Shown here piece by piece: positions 27,960 to 39,455 of a stretch of 64,000 nucleotides of DNA. The DNA comes from Rosa chinensis. Taxonomy: Eukaryota > Streptophyta > Magnoliopsida > Rosales > Rosaceae. The position numbers and the translations under genes are program-made. Where the stretch lies: contig NC_037092.1 of NCBI RefSeq assembly GCF_002994745.2, positions 19,087,501 through 19,151,500 on the forward strand. Reading direction: 5' to 3'. The notes below the pieces were generated by a model. It saw only the letters and a program-made list of their open reading frames with translations, searched no databases and had not been told where the DNA came from. The stretch's first letter is position 1, and every line of letters starts with the position of its first letter.

Positions 27960-27962
<3 letters not shown>
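27772..27962 (-). repeat. Copia LTR (5' LTR of the minus-strand element)
   Basis: Partner of 19292-19505; includes the TATA-like 'ttatatagggat'. Confidence 0.9.
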
Positions 27963-27990
<28 letters not shown>

Positions 27991-28171
27991 GGAAAAAGAT
28001 TGTGTTATTCCTAGAAGATTAATGAAATGAGTTTAATTTCTTAGTTAATAAAATTTGACCCTCCTAAATAAGATTTTTGGCTACGTCACTGTCTACTAAT
28101 ACGAAGAATAGGAAGGAAATTACTACTTTTAGGTATATTCTTTAAACATTATGTATGCAGCCATTTATTAA

Positions 28172-28995
28172 TAGGGGTGTGCAAAACATGGTACAAACTG
28201 GCCAAAACCAACTGATAAATATGGTTTGGTTAAGGTTTTTTAACTTTAAAAATTGAAAATCAGTTCAATACCGAACCAAACCATGTATGAGCTAGGTTGG
28301 TTTGGTTTCTCTTGTACTTAAACTGCGGAACCCGAACCGACCGGTATGTTTGAAATAATAGAAAAAAAGTCTTTATATCTACACACACACACACACACAT
28401 AATAAATATATATTCATTTGTCCGGTTTGTTCTAAGTAAGTTCTAAATCTCAGTTATAACTTTATTCTCAAATGATATATTATCATATTGAATTCAAGGC
28501 CCAAAGGCCTAAAATCTTACTATATAATCGCTGCAATTTTTTTTATCATTTCATATCACATCCCTAATATTCTGTCAATTTCTCATTCTTTGACCTTTAA
28601 TACTATCATATTAAGCTAGTATTGATGGCTAAGTCGTTAAATAAGTGAATCATTTTAAATCTAATTTAGGTTTTAGTTTTGAACTATATATTTTGGATTT
28701 TAATTATTGAATTTTAAATTTAGATAATTTAACATAATTTCAATTCTTGAGATTGAATTTTTACTATGAATTTTTTCATAAATAGCATGTTAATAATTTA
28801 ATATTATATAGGTGAAAACCGCCTAACCGACCAAACCAAACCATCTTGAATTGGATTGGATTGGGTCAGATTGAGTTTTTTTTATTTTTTTATTTTTTTT
28901 TTATGACCGGTTTTCCAAAATGCCTAAACCGCTCACTTTGGCATAGAGACGGTTTGGAGTCAAAACCGATCCAACCCAATATATGTGCAGCCCTA
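28172..28995. mobile_element. hAT-like non-autonomous element (824 bp)
   Basis: Termini TAGGGGTGTGCA and TGCAGCCCTA are short imperfect inverted repeats. They are flanked by 8 bp tttattaa (28164-28171) and gttattaa (28996-29003), one mismatch. The interior carries 'accgaaccaaacc/ggtttggttt' motifs in both orientations, common in such elements. The matching site in intron 2 of the intact paralogue (about 7830) has no insertion. An 8 bp TSD and TAGGG termini fit hAT. Confidence 0.78.
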
Positions 28996-29750
28996 GTTAT
29001 TAAAGATTTCAATATTTCATATATTGTGTCAAATGTCAATTATCTGCACTACATATACGTACCGCCGAAATGGGGCAAGGGTTCAGGAAATTCTTACATT
29101 GTTGAAACCTAATATACACACTCATGAGAATGGACTTGAAAACGATGGAAAGATGGAACATGATATAAGCGTTTTCAGCTACACATTTGTTCTGGTTGCA
29201 ACAAGCAACTTCTCCGATGAAAACAAGCTCGATGAATGGGGGTTTAGATAAACAGGATCTAGATCTTAAGGCCCTTTGTAGTTTATATATTCTACCTATA
29301 ATAGGAGCTGAAAACTATATATACATAGTGATTTTTTTCACTCTGAGATAAGAAATGTACATAGTGATAGTTGATAGGGTGACATATTATGCATGGTTTA
29401 TCCATTCAGGGAAAATTGGTGACGGCACAAGAAATAGCTGTGAAGAAGGTTTCAAAAAATTCAAAGCAAGGAGCCTTAGAGTTTGAGAATGAATTGATAC
29501 TCGTATATGAACTCCAACATACTAACCTTGTTCGGCTTTTTGGATTTTGCATTCATGGTGAAGAGAGGATGTTGATATATGAGTACATGCCAAACAAAAG
29601 TCTAGACTACTTTTTATTTGATAGGCAAGACTACTATCACTCAAATGTATATGTATTCTAGAAAATTAATTTCGTACATTACTTACCAATCTGATAATTT
29701 GTTAAATCTACATATTTGACAGATTCAAACAAAAGTGTACTACTAGATTG

Positions 29751-30030
29751 GAAAAAGCGCTTCAACATAATTGAAAGAGTTGCTCAAGGATTGCTTTACT
29801 TTCACAAATAATCCGGAATGAGGTGGAGTGATTCATAGAGATTTGAAAGCCAGTAATATTCTACTCGATGAAAGTATGAATCCAAGAATTTTTGAACATA
29901 TATAATTGAAGGAGTTTCTCAAGATTGCTTTCCTTGCACAAATACTCCAGAATGAGAGTGATTCATAGCTAGAGAGTTGAAAGCCAACAATATTCTACTC
30001 AATGAAAGCATGAATCCAAGAATTTCTGAT
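29751..30030. repeat. Internal duplication of kinase exon 5
   Basis: The catalytic-loop segment ('ataattgaaggagt...aatccaagaattt') occurs twice in a row, about 29769-29900 and 29901-30030, each with its own mutations. The intact paralogue at 8503 has it once. Confidence 0.87.
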
Positions 30031-30252
30031 TTTGGTATGGCGAGGACTTTTACACAAAATGAATTGGAAGCAAATACTAAGAGGATTGTTAGGACATAGA
30101 AAGTAAAACACCACTTTCTTATCATAGTTAATATCTTTCGATTTTTTGTTGTTAGAAGGGGGTTTTTGACTCTTAGAAAGTTTCTTTTTGAGTAGAGAAT
30201 GATATGACACTTAATGAAATTTTTACTGTTCAATATTTGGTGCAGTAGTTAC

Positions 30253-30430
30253 AGTAGAAAAGAATATTTCAATTTAGGGTTAATTCGATGATTCTATTCA
30301 TCCCACAATGAGGGTATATATACAAGTACAAATGAGTAGTCTAACTCTAATTGGAAACAATTTTTCCATATTACAGGATATCCTCATTAAATAAAATCAT
30401 AATTACATACAAATTTACAACGATTCTACA
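30253..30430 (-). repeat. Copia LTR (3' LTR)
   Basis: Pairs with 36956-37134. Confidence 0.92.
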
Positions 30431-30437
30431 CTCCCCC

Positions 30438-32660
30438 TCAAGTTGGTGCATAGATGTCTATCATGCCTAACTTGCCAACCAAGCTGTCAAATATCTTCCT
30501 GGACACTCCTTTAGTAAGAACATCAGCTAATTGGTCCTCTGAGTTTACAAATGGAAAGCGAATAAACTTTCTGTCAAGATTTTCTTTAATAAAATGAAGG
30601 TCAACCTCCGCATGCTTTGTTCTATCATGCTGAATTGGATTATGTGCAATCTCAATGGCAGCTGTATTATCCCAATGCAAATCCATAGGCTTTTTAAGCT
30701 TGTAACCCAGGTCTTTCAAGACATTACGAATCCACAACATTTCATAGACTCCATGTTTGGAATTCAACTTCTACACTTGATCTGGCAACGACTTTGTACT
30801 TTTTGCTACGCCAAGTGACAAGGTTCCCTCCAACAAAAGTAAAGTACCCAGATGTAGAACGTCTGTCAGTTTTATCACCAGCCCAATCTACATATGTGTA
30901 CCCAACAACTTCCAATTCATCTTTTTTCTGAAATAGTAACCCTTTGCCTGGCGCCATCTTTAAGCACCTCAAAATACGAAAGACTGCATCCATATGCTCT
31001 TTACTAGGACAATGCATAAATTGACTAACAACACTCACAACATAAGCAATATCAGGTCTAGTATGTGAAAGATAAATCAACCTTCCTACAAGACGTTGAT
31101 ACCTCCCTTTATCAGTTGGAACTTGATTAGGATAGATAGCAAGTCCGTGATTCATCTCAATGGGTGTCTCGATGGGTCTGCAATCCAGAATCCCCATTTT
31201 AGCAAGTAAATCAAGAACATATTTCCTCTGTGAAAGTGAAATCCCTTTCTTAGATCTTGCAACTTCAATACCCAAAAAATACTTCAGTTGTCCCAGATCC
31301 TTCATTTCAAACTCCTTTGACAAATACTTTTGCAATTCATTTATCTCTTTCGGATTATCCCCCGTAACAATCATGTCATCAACATACACAATAAGAGCTG
31401 TAATCTTACCATTCTTGCATTTGATAAACAAGGTATGGTCAGAATTGCTCTGTCTGTATCCAAAGGCTTTCATGGACTTTGAAAATCTTCCAAACCAAGC
31501 TCTTGGAGACTGCTTCAGGCCATACAAAAAATTCTTCAATTTACACACCTTGCCAACGTCACTTGGGTAATTCTTAACACCTGGGGCACCTGGGGGCACA
31601 TCCATGTACACTTCTTCCTTCAAATTCCCATTAAGAAACTCATTCTTCTCTTCAAACTGGTTCAAGGGCCAATCTTTGTTTGCTGCAAGTGAGATTAGAA
31701 TCCGGACAGTATTAATCTTTGCCACAGGGGCAAAAGTCTCCTCATAATCAATCCTATAGCGTTGTGTATATCCCTTAGCAACCAACCTCGCCTTGTATCT
31801 ATTAATAGTTCCATCTGCATTAAGCTTCACAGTAAATACCCAACAACATCCTACATTCTTCTTTCCAACCGGCATAGGTACTAGCTCCCATGTTGCATTC
31901 TTTTGACGACCTTCCAATTCTTAATTCATCGCCTTTGTCCATTTTGGATCCGTCAATACATCCTGCACGTTACTAGCTAGGAATAGATATAGTAGATAAT
32001 TGATCAACAACAAGTGCATGTGACCCAGAAATCCTATGGTTAGACATAAAATTAGCTATAGGGTATTTAGCTTTGGCTTTGATATCTGGTTCATATTATT
32101 TCTTAGGAATTCCCTTGGTAACCGTTTGTGATTTCCTAGGTTCAACACTTTCTAACCTAGAAGTCTCATTAATGTTTAGGGGTACCTGAGGTGGATCATT
32201 CTGACCAAGATCTTCAATTGGTGATGCAAAATGGGGAATATCTTGTGTGTGAGCTTCAGATACGTCTTGATTTTGATTCAAACTATCCAGAAAAGTCGTC
32301 TCAGGAAATGATTGATAATTAGGGACTAAAGGATCAATCGTTCGGCAACTGAAAATTTATGCCTGTTGAAGCGATCAATCGCTAAGTTCAAGCGATCTAT
32401 CATTTTGTCCACTGGAAGCTTCTGTCTCTCGAAACGATTGATCGTCAGGTTCAAACGAACGATCGTTTTTGGCTGTTTCAAAATTTCTACCTTCAAATCG
32501 TTCCTGCAAATTTTTCAAGTCTTCAAAGACATCAAAATCAATAATAGAACGAGGATTCCCTTCACAACCTCTCTCCCCCTGAAGGGAAGACTGAGAATCT
32601 CCCCCTGAGTAATGTGGCTCAGATTCACGGAATGAGACATCAAGAGATATATGTATGATT
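30438..32660 (-). pseudogene. Copia reverse transcriptase and RNase H (nearly intact frame)
   Basis: Minus strand: a linker (VSFRESEPHYS, 32655-32375), then reverse transcriptase 31917-30742 in one open frame (WELVPMPVGKKNVGC, RLVAKGYTQRYRIDYEETFA, YGLKQSPRAWFGRF, YVDDMIVTG, LKYFLGIEVARSKKG). RNase H then continues after a frame change (30767-30438: WDNTAAIEIAHNPIQHDRTK, DVLTKGVS). A stop lies upstream of the frame near 31918. The first catalytic Asp, normally in a QxDVKxAFL context, is Glu here (FEEKNEFLNG), which should abolish activity even if the frame were whole. Confidence 0.9.
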
Positions 32661-34430
32661 ACATGCATTTATATACACATAATTGCATTCAAAATATGTG
32701 AATTAAGCTAATCCTTCAGTTAATTAACATGTAATTAATTTATTTTTATTAATTTTTTTAGAAAATAAGCGGAGTTGCAGAAATCAAGTGGAAATGGTGC
32801 AAAATTGTGCAAATTGAAGCTTTCGACAAAAAGACGAAATTGGTGACATCGGTCAACTGAGGTGTCTTGAGATTGTGGGACGTGAAAAAGAAAACAAACA
32901 AACAAAAAATGAAGAAAAGAGGAAAAGAAATGTTGCTTAGTTAATTAATCAAATGATTAATAACTTAATTAATCAAGCTAACAATGCACTAGCACCCACA
33001 TGTAGCATGTAGTTTTGCTTTCTTTGACCAATTATGCATTTCTGTCCTTACTCTCTCAACACGTGCAGCTAGCCTATTCCATTTTGTTTCTCTTGCATTC
33101 ATAGCCACTGATCCATCCTAATCCTCTTTTCTCAGCCTTTAGATCACATCACCACAACCCCATAAATATAGAGGACCAACCCTATTCACTAGAGAGGGAG
33201 ACGAACAGTAGCCGCACCACCAAAAATAGAGGCAGCTCTTTGGGCTGCTCTCTTTCCTATTCTTCCCCTCCATTTTTCCTCTTCTCTTTCTATTTTATTT
33301 TGAGATTTGAAGGACTACTCACACAAAAGTTCAAGGATCCATCAAGGGGCTCAACCTATACAAGATTCAATATTTGGGTATTTTGTGGGAGTTGTAATTT
33401 AAGGCTAGTCATGCTAGCTTTTTAGCTATTTGTGACTATCATTGTTTTCTCTTACACTTCTCTACTCTTTGCTATTTGAATTTTGTAATCTTGATGTCTA
33501 TGCTTATGGGTTGTGAGTAATTCCCTTGTTGAGGGTTAGGGTTGTGTGCCCTAAGCCCCTAACCAAAATCTTGTGTAAAAGATGTTTAATTTAATGTAAT
33601 GATGCAATTTTCATATGATGGATACTTATATCAATTATTGTTGGGTTAAAATGCATGTCTAGGAGCCTATTCAACTCTAGGGTTTATATTTTGATCATGT
33701 CTAGGACGGAGTTAGGGGCTTGACCCCCTCTAATTCCTAAGCTAGAAACCTTCAATTTCGTATTCGAGGGGTTATAATCATGGTAATTTACACCCGTTGC
33801 ATGATTGCGCGGGCGGGTCGCTTAGTAGTCTAATTCTTCGATCTCTAGGCCTCCATGATGTGAATTAGTACCTTGAATATACTCTAATTCATGCCAAGTG
33901 AGTTCCTACGACCCTTGAACCGGAGTAGAAATACCATGAAAGGGAATTTCGGTCATTGAGCCTTGAGCCGCCTTGGATACAACTACCGCCAAAGTAGGAA
34001 ATTTGCATCTACATTAGATTAGCGTCCAACACATAAGATTTGGGTGAATGAGCCTCCCTAGCACCTGACATTCCTATTTATTTGGTTACACTTTTATTAA
34101 TTTCTTTGCATTTTTATTAATTTCTTTACATTTTATTAATCTAAAATTCTCTCTCAAAATATTGAAACTTCGACTCATTGTAAATAACCACCACTAGGCT
34201 CTTTGTTTTGATTAGGCTTTGGTGAAAACCAAGGCCGAGCATTACTAAGGCTTGGTGCCTTAGAGTAGAACTTTTGTTTATTTGTTCTTCTTTTGCATGC
34301 TAAGTGACTTTAGTTCCGACTACCCAAGGATTGTGATTAGCCACTAATCCCCGTGGGACGATAACTTTGGGCATAATATTTTCCTATCTTGACAACGATA
34401 CATACGCTTGCGTAAATGTGTAACAAGTCA
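32656..34430. mobile_element. 1.78 kb solo LTR nested in Copia element, TSD ATGTA
   Basis: TG...CA ends (TGATTACATG ... TAACAAGTCA) with ATGTA at 32651-32655 and 34431-34435. The host frame is YICYDPLT on one side and ISLDVSFRESEP on the other, adjacent segments of a normal Copia protein. No coding domains. A TATA-like 'ccataaatatagagg' near 33160 could mark the LTR promoter. The right end includes 'ccccgtgggacgataac'. Confidence 0.83.
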
Positions 34431-34435
34431 ATGTA

Positions 34436-36718
34436 CTATATTGGTGAGTGGATCATAACATATGTAGTCCTTTTAAAACTTTACATAACCCACAAAAATA
34501 CACTTCTTTGCACGGGGATCAAGTTTGCTCCATTGTGGATTTGGTATGTGGACGTAAGCTGTACATCCAGACACTCGGGGCTCCAAATTAGGCATAGAGG
34601 GGATGGTTAAAAATGATGAAGCTTTTGATAAGGATTTTGAAACTCAATTACCCGTGAAGGAGTACGGTTGATGAGATATGCTGCTGATTTCACTGCTTCT
34701 CCCCAATAGGACCGAGGTACATTCATGCCAAATAAGGAAGCACGAACAACTTCCATCAACTGCCCGTTCTTCCGTTCTACTAAACCATTTTGTTGAGGAG
34801 TATAAGAATTAGAGGTTTGATGACAAATTTCACGTGACCGGCAAAACTCAATCATAGGGCCATTCACAAACTCTCCACCATTGTCAAACTGAAACACTCT
34901 GATGGATTTTTGATACTAAGTTGCCACCATTTTGTGAAATTCAATAAACATCCTAAATACATCACTCTTATTCTTCAGTAATGATACCCATGTCATGTAA
35001 GTACAATCATCAATAAACGTTACATAATATCGAGCTCCAGAAAGAGAAGGAATTTTCGTAGGACCCTAGACATCAGAGTGAATTTTCATAAAAAGAACAT
35101 GACTTTTATTAAGACTTGGTGAATATGAAACACGGTGGCTCTTGGCCAGTTCACAAATGTCACAATGGAAATCCAAATCATTGACAACAGAAAAGAAATG
35201 AGGTTACAACTTCTTAAGATAACTAAAAGATAGATGACCTAAACGGCGATGCCATAACCATATTGCTTCCTTGTCATTCTCTACCCCATTGATCTGATTA
35301 CCTAGCCCCAAAAGATGCTTATGGTTCTCTCCAGTCTCTGTCAGATCCAGGTAGTACAATTTTCCCCTTCTAACACCATAATTAAGAATCCGCCAAGTCA
35401 GAATTATGTCCTGAAACACACAGAAAGATGGATAAAAGGTCACAATACATGCAAGAGCTAAAATAATTTGACCAACAGATAGGAGATTATAAGCTAGTGA
35501 TGGAACAACTAAGACATATTCAAGGGTTAAGGTATCAAATAAAGCAATAGAACCTTCTCCGGTGACCCAAGTTGGAGTACCATTAACAGTAGAGACAACA
35601 TTTTGAGGGGAATGTCTAGGGTTTTTCACAAGATTAGGGTCATTGGTCATATGATCAGATGCGTGCACCTGTATCAATTATCCGTGTATTATTCAAAGTA
35701 ACCTTACTCTTCATACTTGATTGCGCTACATTAGCGGAGGCATTGTCTAGATGCTCTTCTTTTGTAGTGGCAATGGCGACCTTGCCTAGATTCTTTCGCG
35801 GTTTCTTGGTGAAGTCCCACAAATCAGGGTAAACAATCACTTCATAGCACCGCTCCTTGCTATGAGCTAGTTCCCCACAAATAATGCACTTTCTGTTTGC
35901 ATATGGATTTGGTTTACTTAGAGGACGACATGGAGAAGGACTTGAGAAGCCTGGACGAGGACTTGGTTTGCGTTGGACAGCCATAACAGAAGATTCGGTA
36001 GGTATCGAATGCCCCATAGCCTGTTTCTCTGATTGCACCTTGCAAATGTAAGCATAGCTTTACTCCAAAAAGAATTTAGGTTCCTTGCAGGATTTCTCCA
36101 CACACCTGATCATAATCTGGGTCAAGTCCACTAAAAAACATGTGAACACGCATCCGAGACATCGTTGAGGTCTCTTGAAGTATAGATGCAACATTATCAT
36201 TTTGAGAGGCCACCCTTTGATCAATCTCTTGGAACATCGCCACTAACTCATTATAGTAGGTAGGAATGGGCCATCCATTTTGCTTTGCTTCAAAACACTT
36301 CTTGTTCAATTCAAAGATCCGGGTTTTATTAGAATCATCATAAAAAGTTTTCTTTACATCTTCCCAAATATCTTTTGCAGTAGGTAGACGAATATACAGG
36401 TTCATAAGAGAGGACTCTATGGAGTCAATGAGCCAACTTTTCACCTTTTCATTGTCCATGGCCCAAGCTTCATACTCTGCAAAATTCATGGCGGGTTCAG
36501 CCTTCACTCCGGTCAGATAACCAACCTTCCCCTTGTGCTCCAATGCGCATCCGCATGAGAGGAGCCCGTATAGTGTAGTTGGATTCATTCAAGACAACAC
36601 TTGTTGGGAACGCAGAGTTGTCTTGTTGGGTGGTGTAGTGGTGATGGATGACTTGTGAGGATGGCACCATTACCTTCTCGAGATTTGACTGTTCGCCTTC
36701 AATTACAGGTCCGGCCAT
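34436..36718 (-). pseudogene. Copia gag, protease and integrase remnants
   Basis: Minus strand from the ATG at 36718: gag start (MAGPVIEGEQSNLEKV), frameshift, capsid (36588-36076: AEPAMNFAEYEAWAMDNEKV, LPTAKDIWEDVKKTFYD), CCHC-like knuckle (CIICGELAHSKERC), protease motif IIDTGA near 35665, pre-integrase (LWHRRLGHLSFSYLKK, ends 35204), then integrase (34897-34607: FQFDNGGEFVNGPM, YTPQQNGLVERKN, YWGEAVKSAAYLINRTPS). Stops and shifts separate the segments, and part of the integrase N-terminal half is hard to read. Confidence 0.88.
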
Positions 36719-36955
36719 TAAGGAATTGGGGATTTTTGCAGGACTGGGTTTTCTAGGGTTTCAAGATGGATCTGAAATTTTTTTTTTTTCAAAAAAAAAA
36801 AAGGTAGGGTTATGGTGGTTTGAAATTCAGAGATTGTTTGATTTCAATGGTGGTGGTACGCAGAGGTTTGTGGTTTTTTTTTTTTTTTTTTTTTCGGGAT
36901 TCAGGATTCAAAGAATGCAGTGCAAGTTTAAAGGATTGAACCTCCTCTGATACCA

Positions 36956-37134
36956 AGTTGAAAAGAATATTTCAATTCAGGGTTAATTCGATGATTCTAT
37001 TCATCCCACAATGAGGGTATATATACAAGTACAAAGGAGTAGTCTAACTCTAATAGGAAACAATCTTTCCATAATTACATGATATCCTAATTAAATAAAA
37101 TCCTAATTACATACAGATTTACAGCGATTCTACA
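36956..37134 (-). repeat. Copia LTR (5' LTR)
   Basis: Pairs with 30253-30430; adjoins the initiator-Met primer-binding site at 36945-36955. Confidence 0.92.
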
Positions 37135-37840
37135 GTTACATGTCACCTGAGTATGTCTTTGGAGGGAACTTCTCCATAAAGTTCGATGTGTAAAGTTTTG
37201 GAGTCTTAATGCAGGAAATCATAAGTGGTAGGAGAAACAACAAAAGCTTCCACAATGATGATTGCATGCTCACTTTAGCAGGATATGTATGTCCCTTATT
37301 AAAAAAAATTTGTGATATACTGATATATGCTTCTTCTTTTTTGCCCTTTTTTTTATATGTCAATATTATTTTTGCTTCTGTAGACAACGGAGCTATGGAA
37401 AAAAGGTGCAGCGCTAGAGCTGATCGATCCAATACTAGGCAATTCCTGTGATGAGGATCAATTGTTAAGATGCATCCATGCCGGTCTGCTCTGTGTGGAA
37501 GAGAATGCAACCGATCGGTCGAACATGTCGGATCTCATATCTATGTTGACAAATAAAAGCGTGCCTTTACCTAAACCAACAAAGCCACCATTTTGTACAA
37601 AGAGAAATGTCTGATTTTGCAACCCGTTAAAGCTACGTACTAATTAACACACATCATCTGCTGATCAGGGCCGGCCCTGAGCCTGGGCGAAGCAGGCCCA
37701 GGCCTAGGGCCTTAAGTTTCAAGGGGCCTAAAAAAAATTTTATGTAAGCTTGCAAAAAAAAAAAACAATTTAAGGGATTAAGCGTCTTCCACATCGGAGT
37801 ATCGAAGTCAAACAGATTGCGTGTGAGAGACGATGGAGGC

Positions 37841-37922
37841 ATGGAGCCACCAACCAAGCACCACATCAAGCGCTTCAAGTTCATTCGGCAAGTCCTCTTG
37901 ATCTCCAATCTCGCTCTTGGAG
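37841..37922 (+). other. Exon-like open stretch in hAT-like element (possible captured exon)
   Basis: ATG followed by a 27-codon open frame (MEPPTKHHIKRFKFIRQVLL, then ISNLALG) running into a GT donor (GGAG/GTTAGC), with GC-rich codon-like composition unlike its AT-rich surroundings. The basic start and hydrophobic run look like the first exon of a small membrane or organellar protein. I do not recognise the family. The call as a captured exon is inference. Confidence 0.4.
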
Positions 37923-38721
37923 GTTAGCCTCGTTTTAATTCAATTCTGGGTTCTCGGTTTTGTAAAAACACTAGGGTTTTGACTAAAGTTTAAATCTTTG
38001 AGCAATGTTGGTTAGGGCGTTTTGGTTGTTTAAGCACAAGCTTCAATTTTGTGATGTGGGATGTGTTTCTTTCAATACTGAACTTTTTGTTTGATCAATT
38101 TACCCATAGCTGAGATTTAACTGTTACTGTAAGCTATGCATGTTTGATGGGCTCTCTCTCTCTCTCTCTCTCTCTCTCGCTTAATTCAAGTTTTTGAAGG
38201 ATCTCTTTCTCAATCGAAGACAAAAATCCAATTGTGATTGGACATCCCAGAAGGTAATTCTATTTCCCAATGGTGGCTGAAGACGAAAAGTCGAAAACCC
38301 AGAAGGAGAAGGAGAGTGGGAGACTATATATGAGAGGATCAGAAGAAAAAAAAAGTTGAATTCAGGAATTGAAGAGTAGATTTTATCTCCCAAAAAAGCA
38401 AAAAAGTAAGATCTTTGAAGCTCTTTCTTTTCTGTTTTGAAGAAATTTTGGTTATTTCCTTCTCTACTTTGTGTTTCTGATGCTCTTGTTGGTTTGGAGC
38501 ATGTAATTATTAAATGGATTAAATACTTATTACTCCTCAAATTTTTGCCTGAAAAACAGTTTAGTCCCTCGCCTTTCAAATTAAACTGGATAGTCCTTAT
38601 TCTTTCTAATTCTCACACAACAGGTCCAAAACAGGTATAAAATGACTATTCTGCCCCCAATTTTCTATTTTTATTATTATTTTTATTTTTTCTATTTTTT
38701 TAATTTTTCTCCCCTTTTTTT

Positions 38722-38830
<109 letters not shown>

Positions 38831-38867
38831 TCCCCCACCCTCCCTCCCTCCCTCCCTCCCTCCCTTC

Positions 38868-39455
38868 GTCAAGAAAACAGCGACGATTCCTCCAGTCACT
38901 TGGTCACCGTCGAAATCAGCAGCCCTGGCGCCGATCGGATCGTCGGCAAAGACCTCACCCGGAGCGCCCGCCAGCTCTCCTGGCTTTGGCTCTTAAAACT
39001 CCAACAAATCGCCGCCTCCTTCACCTCCGTCACCAATTCCTTCGTCGGCCTCGTCCGACCGCCAACAGCCGCATCGCCTCGCCCCATTCGCCGGCCGACT
39101 CCGCCTCGTCGCGGCTCTACCGAGTCATCAAGGGGTTCCTGATCTTCGTGCTCTTGCTGCTTTGCGTTGAGCTCGTCGCTTACTTTAAGGGCTGGCATTT
39201 CAGTCCGCCGCCGGTGGGGTCCGCCGAGGTCATCAGAATCATATATGCGAATTGGCTCCACGTCAGAGTCAATTATAGTCGGTGGACCTCGTCATTCTGG
39301 TTCTCGGATGCTTCTGGATCAAGTTCCGGCGAGTCAAGCCCAAGGCCGCCATGGAGTACAAAACGACGCCGTCCAGTGAGGAGGAGGGTGGGACTGAGAA
39401 TGTGGAGGATTATCCCATGGTGTTGTTGCAGATCCCTATGTGCAATGAGAGGGAG
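38868..39455 (+). pseudogene. Captured 5' exon fragment of a CSLC (xyloglucan glucan synthase family) gene
   Basis: CSLC proteins are Golgi glycosyltransferases that make the xyloglucan backbone. Visible in three frames: the N-terminal region (LVTVEISSPGADRIVG, SARQLSWLWLLKLQQIAASF; about 38890-39050), the first membrane segment (LYRVIKGFLIFVLLLLCVEL, VAYFKGWHF; about 39115-39200), and the pre-catalytic region (DLVILVLGCFWIKFRRVKPK, VEDYPMVLLQIPMCNERE; 39282-39455). The last ends exactly at a GTAAGA donor at 39456, as in the first exon of CSLC genes. Frames are broken near 39060 and 39280, and the stretch between NWLHVRVNY and DLVILVLG is shortened. None of the glycosyltransferase catalytic domain is present. 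The donor gene lies elsewhere in the genome. Confidence 0.88.

Larger units (their letters stand above)
19292..27962 (-). mobile_element. Ty1/Copia LTR retrotransposon, degraded, with nested solo LTR
   Basis: LTRs at 19292-19505 (214 bp) and 27772-27962 (191 bp), both TGTAAAAGT...CTTTAACA on the + strand. By eye they differ by about seven substitutions plus two indels. The element reads on the minus strand. Next to the right LTR is 'gtgctgataacgtg', a junction often seen at Copia primer-binding sites; next to the left LTR is a polypurine tract (minus CAAGGGGGAG). Gene order gag, integrase, reverse transcriptase, RNase H is Copia order. Reading frames carry many stops and shifts, so it is not autonomous. 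A solo LTR (21937-23629) sits between integrase and reverse transcriptase. A long non-coding leader (26310-27771) precedes gag. Confidence 0.9.
30253..37134 (-). mobile_element. Ty1/Copia LTR retrotransposon inside kinase exon 6, TSD GTTAC
   Basis: Short LTRs at 30253-30430 (178 bp) and 36956-37134 (179 bp), flanked by GTTAC at 30248-30252 and 37135-37139. The duplicated bases are from exon 6 of the kinase (GGTTACATG in the intact gene). On the minus strand the 5' LTR is followed by TGGTATCAGAG (36945-36955), the classic primer-binding site complementary to initiator tRNA-Met. The 3' LTR is preceded by a polypurine tract (TTGAGGGGGAG). By eye the LTRs differ at about eleven positions. Order gag, protease, integrase, reverse transcriptase, RNase H. 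A solo LTR (32656-34430) is nested between integrase and reverse transcriptase. Confidence 0.93.
28078..37629 (+). pseudogene. G-type lectin receptor kinase pseudogene, split by three insertions/duplications
   Basis: Block B counterpart of the gene at 6445. Remaining parts: exon 2 tail (28078-28132); exon 3 (about 29064-29258), acceptor AG lost, glycine loop mutated to LDEWGF and stopped; exon 4 (29410-29620), donor GT changed to AT; exon 5 (29723-30098) with an internal duplication and stops; exon 6 split at 30252 and resumed at 37135 by a Copia element; exon 7 (37384-37629) with a deletion of roughly 60 bp near the C-terminus. A hAT-like MITE (28172-28995) sits in intron 2. The whole ectodomain exon is absent; homology starts abruptly near 28078, close to the right edge of the Copia element at 27962. 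Not functional. Confidence 0.9.
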
